NCBI GenBank assembly: GCA_963680875.1
Contig: OY804588.1
Coordinates: 76,780,829-76,844,828 of the forward strand
Direction of reading: 5' to 3'
DNA length: 64,000 bases
DNA from: Bathymodiolus brooksi
Taxonomy: Eukaryota; Mollusca; Bivalvia; Mytilida; Modiolidae
Positions within the stretch are counted from its first letter, which is position 1. Each line of letters begins with the position of its first letter. Both the position numbers and the translations under genes were made by a program. A model generated the notes under the pieces. That model saw nothing but the letters and a program-made list of their open reading frames with translations, was not told the DNA's origin and ran no database searches. Positions 48,303 to 62,100 of the stretch are shown here, piece by piece.

Positions 48303-48813
48303 ATTTGTGAACTTACAATTTCAAAACAAAAACAAAAACAAAAAAACAAAACTAGAACAATTCTGGATGAAACCCATATACTGTCATATTGATAGAATAC
48401 ACAGAAATGTAATAATTAAGTCATGTCAAACAGGGACATTGTTGTAGATTTCTACAATGTCAATGACCTTTGACATGTGTGTCATTGATTCAGCGATATA
48501 TCCTGCAGAGAACACATTGTAAAATTTAAATATCTTCAGTATAACTGAATAAATACAATATTGATATACAATATGTCATAAGTTCGTCTTATCTTCATCA
48601 GATATAGTGCTATTCTGTCCTGGTTTGTTTTCAGAGCAATATATCCGTCATGAGGAAATTGTATTGAATGCTCACCACTTGAATGGCTGTTATAATTGAT
48701 TGTATAACTTGTGTTTATCTTTGTGCAGAAGTGTGACATTTGTATGTTAACTTCTACTTAAAACTGATAGATAATTACATATCATTGTTGGTTATTTTAC
48801 CTAATATACAAAT
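48303..48813. other. No gene seen
   Basis: An A-rich CAAAAA run at about 48325-48353 follows family A copy 4. A 67-codon minus-strand frame at 48536-48739 has no recognised features. Confidence 0.45.
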
Positions 48814-49230
48814 ACTGATTATATATCTTAGTAATACTGATTATATATCTTAGTAATACTGATTATATATCGTAGTAATATTGATTATATATCTTAGTAA
48901 TATTGATTATATATCTTAGTAATATTGATTATATATCTTAGTAATATTGAGCTAAATTCAAAATTTGTATCTCTAAATTGCAATATTAATATTGCAATTT
49001 AGTAATATTTATTATATATCTTAGTAATATTGATTATATATCTTAGTAATATTGATTATATATCTTAGTAATACTGATTATATATCTAAGTAATACTGAT
49101 TATATATCTTAGTAATATTGATTATATATCTTAGTAATACCGATTATTTATATTAGTAATACTGATTATATATCTTAGTAATACGGATTATTTATCTTAG
49201 TAATACGGATTATTTATCTTAGTAATATTT
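48814..49230. repeat. 22-bp AT-rich tandem array, about 17 units
   Basis: The unit TATTGATTATATATCTTAGT plus AA, with CTGA and CGGA variants, recurs throughout. It is interrupted once at about 48950-49003 by other sequence containing a 30-bp palindrome. Confidence 0.92.
48973..49002. other. Perfect 30-bp palindrome inside the 22-bp array
   Basis: CTAAATTGCAATATT is followed directly by its reverse complement. There is no spacer, and the palindrome occurs only once in the array. Confidence 0.95.
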
Positions 49231-49251
49231 AATGTAAAAACACATTGTAGG

Positions 49252-49405
49252 AACATTTCCAATAAAAACGTAGATATCAAATTTAGTGCGCACGAGACGT
49301 TTCTGGATTAACCTTCATCAGGTACGCTCAAAATCGAAAGATTGGAAAGCTTAAAAAAGTTTTGGAAGCAATGAAACCAAAGAGCTTTGAAACAGGATAG
49401 TCAAT
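49252..49405 (-). repeat. Dispersed repeat family H, copy 2
   Basis: Second copy of 8625-8775 with the same landmarks, including AATAAAAACGTAGATATC, TAGTGCGCACGAGACG, CTTCATCAGGTACGCTCAAA and GAAACAGGATAG. Confidence 0.7.
49270..49328 (-). ncRNA. Candidate hammerhead-like ribozyme core
   Basis: On the minus strand: GAGCGTAC, CTGATGA (49315-49321), an 11-base segment AGGTTAATCCA, then GAAACGTC (49296-49303) and TCGTGCGCAC. CUGAUGA, a short stem II, GAAA and GUC are the hammerhead core elements in the right order. GAAACGUC is the form I recall for hammerheads in retroelements. Against it, stem II can form only two G-C pairs with an A-A mismatch next to the core. Stem I needs an internal loop (GCGU with GCGC). 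Confidence 0.3.
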
Positions 49406-49489
49406 AACGACTGAGGTTTACTCATGAGGGATGAGAACTTTAGTTTTATATTTAATTATAATTTGTAAACAGCGTAGAAACAGAGGTTA

Positions 49490-49615
49490 AGCCGTTAAGA
49501 CTAACACACATATATATGACCGCTCACCTGCCTGCACTTCAATAAAAGGTGGCGGGAGTGAGACCAGTTTTATGGGCCAAATGTTCCCTTCTTAGTGAAG
49601 TGTTTTACTAATATT
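49490..49615 (-). repeat. Dispersed repeat family C (reverse)
   Basis: The minus strand reads GGCCCATAAAACTGG, TCTCACTCCCGCCACC, TTTTATTGAAGTGCAGGCAG and GTGAGCGGTCATATATATG, in family order. Confidence 0.65.
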
Positions 49616-49689
49616 TAATATTTACAATGAAATAAAACGGAGAGCAAAAATAAATACATAATGGGAACAGTTACAAATTATAATATTAT

Positions 49690-49830
49690 AATTTAAGAAA
49701 CGTAGAAACGAAAGCTTAATCGACAAAACTAACACAGATATACATAACCGCTCATCTTTCTGGCTTGGTACATGCGCGTCAATAAAACATGGGTATATAC
49801 ACCCAATCCTCCATCTTAGTGATATGATGC
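49690..49830 (-). repeat. Dispersed repeat family C (reverse), second adjacent copy
   Basis: The minus strand reads TTTTATTGACGCGCATGTAC, CAAGCCAGAAAGATGAGC and GGTTATGTATATCTGTG. It lies about 75 bp from the previous reverse copy. Confidence 0.6.
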
Positions 49831-49860
49831 ATCAATGCATGTGTTTGTTCACAAGATTCC

Positions 49861-50123
49861 GGGGCCGTCGTGGTCGTCATCAAGTGGTTGGAATTACAAC
49901 TACCAACTAACTATGCAATCTGTGACTATCACCACTAACGTGGCGAGTTCAAATCCCGCTAATGACGAGATGTACACTATACAACATTATGTGATAAAGT
50001 TTATCACTGACTTACGGCATCTCAGTGGTTTTCTCCCGGTGCTCTACCAATAAAACTGACCTCCACGATATAATTGAAATATTGTCGAAAGTGACGTTAA
50101 ACACCATAACACTAACCCTAACC
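49861..50123 (+). repeat. tRNA-derived SINE, family S, near-complete
   Basis: The head is GGGGCCGTCGTGGTCGTCAT. A B-box-like GAGTTCAAATCCCG sits at about 49947-49960, followed by ACAACATTATGTGATAAAG and CAGTGGTTTTCTCCCGG. The tail is CCAATAAAACTGACC, TCCACGATATAATTG, AAAGTGACGTTAAACACC and ATAACACTAACCCTAACC. Confidence 0.85.
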
Positions 50124-50199
50124 TACTGAGTCCTAATCTTGAACCTACCACTAATATACTTCATCTTCGTGTCACAAGAAACACGCGTATTTTTGTTGC

Positions 50200-50292
50200 G
50201 TTGTTTTTATTTGTCTGACGTTATGAATTCTAGCAATGGTCGACTAAACACTACACAGAAAAGCAAAGTTTGAGCAACACGAACCAACTATA
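50200..50292 (-). repeat. Family B head fragment (reverse)
   Basis: On the minus strand GGTTCGTGTTGCTCAAAC is followed by TTTTCTGTGTAGTGTTTAG, matching the 5' part of family B at 43510-43548. It ends shortly before the large 56-bp array. Confidence 0.55.
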
Positions 50293-50739
50293 GCCTTGTA
50301 TTTTGCTATAGGATGTAAACATGATGGATGTACTCAAATAATCAGATAGAGATGCTGAAAAATGTTCTGCACCTTTATTCTTGATTTTCTTTTTAATTTG
50401 TTATCGATCAGGGTTATTTACACCAGCACCTTGATTTTCTTTTTTTTGTTATTTTGTTATCGATCATGATTATTTACACCAACATCTTGATTTTCTTTTT
50501 GTTGTTATTTTGTTATCGATCATCATTATTTACACCAGCACCTTGATTTTCTTTTTGTTGTTATTTTGTTATTGATCATGATTATTTACACCAGCACCTT
50601 GATTTTCTTTTTGTTGTTATTTTGTTATCGATCATGGCGATTTACACCAGCATATTGATTTTGTTTTTTTATTTTGTTATCGATCATGGTTATTTACACC
50701 AGCACATTGATTTTCTTTTTGTTGATATTTTATTATCGA

Positions 50740-53095
50740 TCATGATTATTTACACCAGCACCTTGATTTTCTTTTTGTTGTTATTTTGTTATCGACCATG
50801 GCGATTTACACCAGCACCTTGATTTTATTTTTTATTTTGTTATCGGTCATGGTTATTTATACCTGTAATTTTTGTTTATATTTTGTTATCGATCATGATT
50901 ATTTACACCAGCACCTTGATTTTCTTTTTGTTGTTATTTTGTTATCGATCATGGCGATTTACACCAGCACCTTGATTTTATTTTTGTTGTTATTTTGTTA
51001 TCGATCATGATTATTTACACCAGCACCTTGATTTTCTTTTTGTTGTTATTTTGTTATCGATCATGGCGATTTACACCAACACTTTGATTTTGTTTTTTAT
51101 TTTGTTATCGATCATGGCTATTTACACCAGCACCTTGATTTTCATTTTGTTGTTATTTTGTTATCGATCATGATTATTTACACCAGGACCTTGATTTTCT
51201 TTTTGTTGTTATTTTGTTATCGATCATGGCGATTTACACCAGCACCTTGATTTTGTTTTTTATTTTGTTATCGATCATGGTTATTTACACCAGCACGTTG
51301 ATTTTCTTTTTGTTGTTATTTTGTCATCGATCATGATTATTTACACCAGCACCTTGATTTTCTTTTTGTTGTTATTTTGTTATCGATCATGATTATTTAC
51401 ACCAGCACCTTGATTTTCTTTTTGTTGTTATTTTGTTATCGATCATGATTATTTACACCAGCACCTTGATTTTCTTTTTGTTGTTATTTTATTATCGATC
51501 ATGATTATTTACACCAGCACCTTGATTTTCTTTTTGTTATTATTTTGTTATCGATCATGATTATTTACACCAGCACCTTGATTTTCTTTTTGTTGTTATT
51601 TTGTTATCGATCATGATTATTTACACCAGCACCTTGATTTTCTTTTTGTTGTTATTTTGTTATCGATCATGATTATTTACACCAGCACCTTGATTTTGTT
51701 TTTGCTGTTATTTTATTATCGATCATGATTATTTACACCAGCACCTTGATTTTCTTTTTGTTATTATTTTGTTATCGATCATGGCGATTTACACCAGCAC
51801 CTTGATTTTGTTTTTTATTTTGTTATCGATCATGGTTATTTACACCAGCACATTGATTTATTTTTATTATCGATCATGATTATTTACCCCCAGGACCTTG
51901 ATTTTGATTTTGTTTTTATTTTGTTATCGATCATGGTTATTTACCCCAGCACCTTGATTTTGATTTTGTTTTTATTTTGTTTTCGATCATGGCTATTTAC
52001 ACCAGCACCTTGATTTTCCTTTTGTTGTTATTTTGTTATCGATCATGATTATTTACACCAGCACCTTGATTTTATTTTTTATTTTGTTATCGGTCATGGT
52101 TATTTATACCTGTAATTTTTGTTTATATTTTGTTATCCGATCATGATTATTTACACCAGCACCTTGATTAACTTTTTGTTGTTATGTTGTTATCGATCAT
52201 GGCGATTTACACCAGCATCTTGATTTTGTTTTTTATTTTGTTATCGATCATGGTTATTTACACCAGCACCTTGATTTTCTTTTTGTTGTTATTTTGTTAT
52301 CGGTCATGGCGATTTACACCAGCACCTTGATTTTATTTTTGTTGTTATTTTGTTATCGATGATGATTATTTACACCAGCACCTTGATTTTCTTTTTGTTT
52401 ATATTGTGTTATCGATCATGGCGATTTACACCAGCACCTTGTTTTGTTTTGGTTTTGTTATCGATCATGGTTATTTACGCCAGTGCCTTGATTTCGTTTT
52501 TGTTGTTATTTTGTTATCGATGATGATTATTTACACCAGCACCTTGATTTTCTTTTTGTTTATATTGTGTTATCGATCATGGCGATTTACACCAGCACCT
52601 TGATTTGTTTTGGTTTTGTTATCGATCATGGTTATTTACGCCAGTGCCTTGATTTCGTTTTTGTTGTTATTTTGTTATCGATCATGGCTATTTACACCAG
52701 CACCTTGATTTTCATTTTGTTGTTATTTTGTTATCGATCATGATTATTTACACCAGGACCTTGATTTTCTTTTTGTTGTTATTTTGTTATCGATCATGGC
52801 GATTTACACCAGCACCTTGATTTTGTTTTTTATTTTGTTATCGATCATGGTTATTTACACCAGCACCTTGATTTTCTTTTTGTTGTTATTTTGTTATCGA
52901 TCATGATTATTTACACCAGCACCTTGATTTTCTTTTTGTTGTTATTTTGTTATCGATCATGATTATTTACACCAGCACCTTGATTTTCTTTTTGTTGTTA
53001 TTTTATTATCGATCATGATTATTTACACCAGCACCTTGATTTTCTTTTTGTTGTTATTTTGTTATCGATCATGATTATTTACACCAGCACCTTGA
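50740..53095. repeat. 2.36-kb super-repeat, first copy
   Basis: It matches 53813-56170 at offset 3073, rising to 3074 after one added T near 54171. Shared rare variants include GTTATCGACCATGG at 50789 and 53862, and CACCAACACTTTG at about 51073 and 54146. Confidence 0.8.
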
Positions 53096-53812
53096 TTTTC
53101 TTTTTGTTATTATTTTGTTATCGATCATGGCGATTTACACCAGCACCTTGATTTTGTTTTTTATTTTGTTATCGATCATGGTTATTTACACCAGCACATT
53201 GATTTATTTTTATTATCGATCATGATTATTTACCCCCAGGACCTTGATTTTTATTTTGTTTTTATTTTGTTATCGATCATGGTTATTTATCCCAGCACCT
53301 TGATTTTGATTTTGTTTTTATTTTGTTTTCGATCATGGCTATTTACACCAGCACCTTGATTTTCCTTTTGTTGTTATTTTGTTATCGATCATGATTATTT
53401 ACACCAGCACCTTGATTTTATTTTTTATTTTGTTATCGGTCATGGTTATTTATACCTGTAATTTTTGTTTATATTTTGTTATCCGATCATGATTATTTAC
53501 ACCAGCACCTTGATTAACTTTTTGTTGTTATGTTGTTATCGATCATGGCGATTTACACCAGCATCTTGATTTTGTTTTTTATTTTGTTATCGATCATGGT
53601 TATTTACACCAGCACCTTGATTTTCTTTTCGTTGTTATTTTGTTATCGGTCATGGCGATTTACACCAGCACCTTGATTTTATTTTTGTTGTTATTTTGTT
53701 ATCGATCATGGCGATTTACACCAGCACCTTGATTTTGTTTTTTATTTTGTTATCGATCATGGTTATTTACACCAGCACCTTGATTTTCTTTTTGTTGTTA
53801 TTTTGTCATCGA

Positions 53813-56170
53813 TCATGATTATTTACACCAGCACCTTGATTTTCTTTTTGTTGTTATTTTGTTATCGACCATGGCGATTTACACCAGCACCTTGATTTTA
53901 TTTTTTATTTTGTTATCGGTCATGGTTATTTATACCTGTAATTTTTGTTTATATTTTGTTATCGATCATGATTATTTACACCAGCACCTTGATTTTCTTT
54001 TTGTTGTTATTTTGTTATCGATCATGGCGATTTACACCAGCACCTTGATTTTATTTTTGTTGTTATTTTGTTATCGATCATGATTATTTACACCAGCACC
54101 TTGATTTTTTTGTTGTTGTTATTTTGTTATCGATCATGGCGATTTACACCAACACTTTGATTTTGTTTTTTTATTTTGTTATCGATTATGGCTATTTACA
54201 CCAGCACCTTGATTTTCATTTTGTTGTTATTTTGTTATCGATCATGATTATTTACACCAGGACCTTGATTTTCTTTTTGTTGTTATTTTGTTATCGATCA
54301 TGGCGATTTACACCAGCACCTTGATTTTGTTTTTTATTTTGTTATCGATCATGGTTATTTACACCAGCACGTTGATTTTCTTTTTGTTGTTATTTTGTCA
54401 TCGATCATGATTATTTACACCAGCACCTTGATTTTCTTTTTGTTGTTATTTTGTTATCGATCATGATTATTTACACCAGCACCTTGATTTTCTTTTTGTT
54501 GTTATTTTGTTATCGATCATGATTATTTACACCAGCACCTTGATTTTCTTTTTGTTGTTATTTTATTATCGATCATGATTATTTACACCAGCACCTTGAT
54601 TTTCTTTTTGTTATTATTTTGTTATCGATCATGATTATTTACACCAGCACCTTGATTTTCTTTTTGTTGTTATTTTGTTATCGATCATGATTGTTTACAC
54701 CAGCACCTTGATTTTCTTTTTGTTGTTATTTTGTTATCGATCATGATTATTTACACCAGCACCTTGATTTTGTTTTTGCTGTTATTTTATTATCGATCAT
54801 GATTATTTACACCAGCACCTTGATTTTCTTTTTGTTATTATTTTGTTATCGATCATGGCGATTTACACCAGCACCTTGATTTTGTTTTTTATTTTGTTAT
54901 CGATCATGGTTATTTACACCAGCACATTGATTTATTTTTATTATCGATCATGATTATTTACCCCCAGGACCTTGATTTTGATTTTGTTTTTATTTTGTTA
55001 TCGATCATGGTTATTTATCCCAGCACCTTGATTTTGATTTTGTTTTTATTTTGTTTTCGATCATGGCTATTTACACCAGCACCTTGATTTTCCTTTTGTT
55101 GTTATTTTGTTATCGATCATGATTATTTACACCAGCACCTTGATTTTATTTTTTATTTTGTTATCGGTCATGGTTATTTATACCTGTAATTTTTGTTTAT
55201 ATTTTGTTATCCGATCATGATTATTTACACCAGCACCTTGATTAACTTTTTGTTGTTATGTTGTTATCGATCATGGCGATTTACACCAGCATCTTGATTT
55301 TGTTTTTTATTTTGTTATCGATCATGGTTATTTACACCAGCACCTTGATTTTCTTTTTGTTGTTATTTTGTTATCGGTCATGGCGATTTACACCAGCACC
55401 TTGATTTTATTTTTGTTGTTATTTTGTTATCGATGATGATTATTTACACCAGCACCTTGATTTTCTTTTTGTTTATATTGTGTTATCGATCATGGCGATT
55501 TACAACAGCACCTTGTTTTGTTTTGGTTTTGTTATCGATCATGGTTATTTACGCCAGTGCCTTGATTTCGTTTTTGTTGTTATTTTGTTATCGATGATGA
55601 TTATTTACACCAGCACCTCGATTTTCTTTTTGTTTATATTGTGTTATCGATCATGGCGATTTACACCAGCACCTTGATTTGTTTTGGTTTTGTTATCGAT
55701 CATGGTTATTTACGCCAGTGCCTTGATTTCGTTTTTGTTGTTATTTTGTTATCGATCATGGCTATTTACACCAGCACCTTGATTTTCATTTTGTTGTTAT
55801 TTTGTTATCGATCATGATTATTTACACCAGGACCTTGATTTTCTTTTTGTTGTTATTTTGTTATCGATCATGGCGATTTACACCAGCACCTTGATTTTGT
55901 TTTTTATTTTGTTATCGATCATGGTTATTTACACCAGCACCTTGATTTTCTTTTTGTTGTTATTTTGTCATCGATCATGATTATTTACACCAGCACCTTG
56001 ATTTTCTTTTTGTTGTTATTTTGTTATCGATCATGATTATTTACACCAGCACCTTGATTTTCTTTTTGTTGTTATTTTGTTATCGATCATGATTATTTAC
56101 ACCAGCACCTTGATTTTCTTTTTGTTGTTATTTTATTATCGATCATGATTATTTACACCAGCACCTTGAT
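53813..56170. repeat. 2.36-kb super-repeat, second copy
   Basis: Partner of 50740-53095. Beyond about 56170 the order of variants diverges. Shorter blocks carrying the GTTATCCGATC and ACGCCAGTGCC variants recur again near 56.3, 58.2, 59.3 and 60.7 kb. Confidence 0.8.
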
Positions 56171-59100
56171 TTTCTTTTTGTTGTTATTTTGTTATCGATC
56201 ATGATTATTTACACCAGCACCTTGATTTTATTTTTTATTTTGTTTTCGGTCATGGTTATTTATACCTGTAATTTTTGTTTATATTTTGTTATCCGATCAT
56301 GATTATTTACACCAGCACCTTGATTAACTTTTTGTTGTTATGTTGTTATCGATCATGGCGATTTACACCAGCATCTTGATTTTGTTTTTTATTTTGTTAT
56401 CGATCATGGTTATTTACACCAGCACCTTGATTTTCTTTTTGTTGTTATTTTGTTATCGGTCATGGCGATTTACACCAGCACCTTGATTTTATTTTTGTTG
56501 TTATTTTGTTATCGATGATGATTATTTACACCAGCACCTTGATTTTCTTTTTGTTTATATTGTGTTATCGATCATGGCGATTTACACCAGCACCTTGTTT
56601 TGTTTTGGTTTTGTTATCGATCATGGTTATTTACGCCAGTGCCTTGATTTCGTTTTTGTTGTTATTTTGTTATCGATGATGATTATTTACACCAGCACCT
56701 TGATTTTCTTTTTGTTTATATTGTGCTATCGATCATGGCGATTTACACCAGCACCTTGATTTGTTTTGGTTTTGTTATCGATCATGGTTATTTACGCCAG
56801 TGCCTTGATTTCGTTTTTGTTGTTATTTTGTTATCGATCATGGCTATTTACACCAGCACCTTGATTTTCATTTTGTTGTTATTTTGTTATCGATCATGAT
56901 TATTTACACCAGGACCTTGATTTTCTTTTTGTTGTTATTTTGTTATCGATCATGGCGATTTACACCAGCACCTTGATTTTGTTTTTTATTTTGTTATCGA
57001 TCATGGTTATTTACACCAGCACCTTGATTTTCTTTTTGTTGTTATTTTGTCATCGATCATGATTATTTACACCAGCACCTTGATTTTCTTTTTGTTGTTA
57101 TTTTGTTATCGATCATGATTATTTACACCAGCACCTTGATTTTCTTTTTGTTGTTATTTTGTTATCGATCATGATTATTTACACCAGCACCTTGATTTTC
57201 TTTTTGTTGTTATTTTATTATCGATCATGATTATTTACACCAGCACCTTGATTTTCTTTTTGTTGTTATTTTGTTATCGATCATGATTATTTACACCAGC
57301 ACCTTGATTTTCTTTTTGTTATTATTTTGTTATCGATCATGGCGATTTACACCAGCACCTTGATTTTGTTTTTTATTTTGTTATCGATCATGGTTATTTA
57401 CACCAGCACATTGATTTATTTTTATTATCGATCATGATTATTTACCCCCAGGACCTTGATTTTGATTTTGTTTTTATTTTGTTATCGATCATGGTTATTT
57501 ATCCCAGCACCTTGATTTTGATTTTGTTTTTATTTTGTTTTCGATCATGGCTATTTACACCAGCACCTTGATTTTCTTTTTGTTGTTATTTTGTTATCGA
57601 TCATGATTATTTACACCAGCACCTTGATTTTCTTTTTGTTGTTATTTTATTATCGATCATGATTATTTACACCAGCACCTTGATTTTCTTTTTGTTATTA
57701 TTTTGTTATCGATCATGATTATTTACACCAGCACCTTGATTTTCTTTTTGTTGTTATTTTGTTATCGATCATGATTGTTTACACCAGCACCTTGATTTTC
57801 TTTTTGTTGTTATTTTGTTATCGATCATGATTATTTACACCAGCACCTTGATTTTCTTTTTGCTGTTATTTTATTATCGATCATGATTATTTACACCAGC
57901 ACCTTGATTTTCTTTTTGTTATTATTTTGTTATCGATCATGGCGATTTACACCAGCACCTTGATTTTGTTTTTTATTTTGTTATCGATCATGGTTATTTA
58001 CACCAGCACATTGATTTATTTTTATTATCGATCATGATTATTTACCCCCAGCACCTTGATTTTGATTTTGTTTTTATTTTGTTTTCGATCATGGCTATTT
58101 ACACCAGCACCTTGATTTTCCTTTTGTTGTTATTTTGTTATCGATCATGATTATTTACACCAGCACCTTGATTTTATTTTTTATTTTGTTATCGGTCATG
58201 GTTATTTATACCTGTAATTTTTGTTTATATTTTGTTATCCGATCATGATTATTTACACCAGCACCTTGATTAACTTTTTGTTGTTATGTTGTTATCGATC
58301 ATGGCGATTTACACCAGCATCTTGATTTTGTTTTTTATTTTGTTATCGATCATGGTTATTTACACCAGCACCTTGATTTTCTTTTTGTTGTTATTTTGTT
58401 ATCGGTCATGGCGATTTACACCAGCACCTTGATTTTATTTTTGTTGTTATTTTGTTATCGATGATGATTATTTACACCAGCACCTTGATTTTCTTTTTGT
58501 TTATATTGTGTTATCGATCATGGCGATTTACACCAGCACCTTGTTTTGTTTTGGTTTTGTTATCGATCATGGTTATTTACGCCAGTGCCTTGATTTCGTT
58601 TTTGTTGTTATTTTGTTATCGATGATGATTATTTACACCAGCACCTCGATTTTCTTTTTGTTTATATTGTGTTATCGATCATGGCGATTTACACCAGCAC
58701 CTTGATTTGTTTTGGTTTTGTTATCGATCATGGTTATTTACGCCAGTGCCTTGATTTCGTTTTTGTTGTTATTTTGTTATCGATCATGGCTATTTACACC
58801 AGCACCTTGATTTTCATTTTGTTGTTATTTTGTTATCGATCATGATTATTTACACCAGGACCTTGATTTTCTTTTTGTTGTTATTTTGTTATCGATCATG
58901 GCGATTTACACCAGCACCTTGATTTTGTTTTTTATTTTGTTATCGATCATGGTTATTTACACCAGCACCTTGATTTTCTTTTTGTTGTTATTTTGTCATC
59001 GATCATGATTATTTACACCAGCACCTTGATTTTCTTTTTGTTGTTATTTTGTTATCGATCATGATTATTTACACCAGCACCTTGATTTTCTTTTTGTTGT

Positions 59101-62100
59101 TATTTTGTTATCGATCATGATTATTTACACCAGCACCTTGATTTTCTTTTTGTTGTTATTTTATTATCGATCATGATTATTTACACCAGCACCTTGATTT
59201 TCTTTTTGTTGTTATTTTGTTATCGATCATGATTATTTACACCAGCACCTTGATTTTATTTTTTATTTTGTTATCGGTCATGGTTATTTATACCTGTAAT
59301 TTTTGTTTATATTTTGTTATCCGATCATGATTATTTACACCAGCACCTTGATTAACTTTTTGTTGTTATGTTGTTATCGATCATGGCGATTTACACCAGC
59401 ATCTTGATTTTGTTTTTTATTTTGTTATCGATCATGGTTATTTACACCAGCACCTTGATTTTCTTTTTGTTGTTATTTTGTTATCGGTCATGGCGATTTA
59501 CACCAGCACCTTGATTTTATTTTTGTTGTTATTTTGTTATCGATGATGATTATTTACACCAGCACCTTGATTTTCTTTTTGTTTATATTGTGTTATCGAT
59601 CATGGCGATTTACACCAGCACCTTGATTTGTTTTGGTTTTGTTATCGATCATGGTTATTTACGCCAGTGCCTTGATTTCGTTTTTGTTGTTATTTTGTTA
59701 TCGATCATGGCTAATTACACCAGCACCTTGATTTTCATTTTGTTGTTATTTTGTTATCGATCATGATTATTTACACCAGGACCTTGATTTTCTTTTTGTT
59801 GTTATTTTGTTATCGATCATGGCGATTTACACCAGCACCTTGATTTTGTTTTTTATTTTGTTATCGATCATGGTTATTTACACCAGCACCTTGATTTTCT
59901 TTTTGTTGTTATTTTGTCATCGATCATGATTATTTACACCAGCACCTTGATTTTCTTTTTGTTGTTATTTTGTTATCGATCATGATTATTTACACCAGCA
60001 CCTTGATTTTCTTTTTGTTGTTATTTTGTTATCGATCATGATTATTTACACCAGCACCTTGATTTTCTTTTTGTTGTTATTTTATTATCGATCATGATTA
60101 TTTACACCAGCACCTTGATTTTCTTTTTGTTGTTATTTTGTTATCGATCATGATTATTTACACCAGCACCTTGATTTTCTTTTTGTTATTATTTTGTTAT
60201 CGATCATGGCGATTTACACCAGCACCTTGATTTTGTTTTTTATTTTGTTATCGATCATGGTTATTTACACCAGCACATTGATTTATTTTTATTATCGATC
60301 ATGATTATTTACCCCCAGGACCTTGATTTTGATTTTGTTTTTATTTTGTTATCGATCATGGTTATTTATCCCAGCACCTTGATTTTGATTTTGTTTTTAT
60401 TTTGTTTTCGATCATGGCTATTTACACCAGCACCTTGATTTTCGTTTTGTTGTTATTTTGTTATCGATCATGATTATTTACACCAGCACCTTGATTTTAT
60501 TTTTTATTTTGTTATCGATCATGGTTATTTACACCAGCACCTTGATTTTCTTTTCGTTGTTATTTTGTTTTCGGTCATGGCGATTTACACCAGCACCTTG
60601 ATTTTATTTTTGTTGTTATTTTGTTATCGATGATGATTATTTACACCAGCACCTTGATTTTCTTTTTGTTTATATTGTGTTATCGATCATGGCGATTTAC
60701 ACCAGCACCTTGATTTGTTTTGGTTTTGTTATCGATCATGGTTATTTACGCCAGTGCCTTGATTTCGTTTTTGTTGTTATTTTGTTATCGATGATGATTA
60801 TTTACACCGGCACCTTGATTTTCTTTTTGTTTATATTGTGTTATCGATCATGGCGATTTACACCAGCACCTTGATTTGTTTTGGTTTTGTTATCGATCAC
60901 GGTTATTTACGCCAGTGCCTTGATTTCGTTTTTGTTGTTATTTTGTTATCGATCATGGCTATTTACACCAGCACCTTGATTTTCATTTTGTTGTTATTTT
61001 GTTATCGATCATGATTATTTACACCAGGACCTTGATTTTCTTTTTGTTGTTATTTTGTTATCGATCATGGCGATTTACACCAGCACCTTGATTTTGTTTT
61101 TTATTTTGTTATCGATCATGGTTATTTACACCAGCACCTTGATTTTCTTTTTGTTGTTATTTTGTCATCGATCATGATTATTTACACCAGCACCTTGATT
61201 TTCTTTTTGTTGTTATTTTGTTATCGATCATGATTATTTACACCAGCACCTTGATTTTCTTTTTGTTGTTATTTTGTTATCGATCATGATTATTTACACC
61301 AGCACCTTGATTTTCTTTTTGTTGTTATTTTATTATCGATCATGATTATTTACACCAGCACCTTGATTTTCTTTTTGTTGTTATTTTGTTATCGATCATG
61401 ATTATTTACACCAGCACCTTGATTTTCTTTTTGTTATTATTTTGTTATCGATCATGGCGATTTACACCAGCACCTTGATTTTGTTTTTTATTTTGTTATC
61501 GATCATGGTTATTTACACCAGCACATTGATTTATTTTTATTATCGATCATGATTATTTACCCCCAGGACCTTGATTTTGATTTTGTTTTTATTTTGTTAT
61601 CGATCATGGTTATTTATCCCCAGGACCTTGATTTTGATTTTGTTTTTATTTTGTTATCGATCATGGTTATTTACACCAGCACCTTGATTTTGATTTTGTT
61701 TTTATTTTGTTTTCGATCATGGCTATTTACACCAGCACCTTGATTTTCCCTTTGTTGTTATTTTGTTATCGATCATGATTATTTACACCAGCACCTTGAT
61801 TTTATTTTTTATTTTGTTATCGGTCATGGTTATTTATACCTGTAATTTTTGTTTATATTTTGTTATCCGATCATGATTATTTACACCAGCACCTTGATTT
61901 TCTTTTTGTTTATATTGTGTTATCGATCATGGCGATTTACACCAGCACCTTGATTTGTTTTGGTTTTGTTATCGATCATGGTTATTTACGCCAGTGCCTT
62001 GATTTCGTTTTTGTTGTTATTTTGTTTTCGATCATGATTATTTACACCAGCACATTGATTTTCTGTTGTTATCGATCGTGGGTATTTACATCAGCACCTT

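Noticed and set aside
48460..48480. Nuclear receptor DR1-like site TGACCTTTGACAT
   Set aside because: A single match in AT-rich intergenic sequence without nearby gene or promoter evidence is likely chance.
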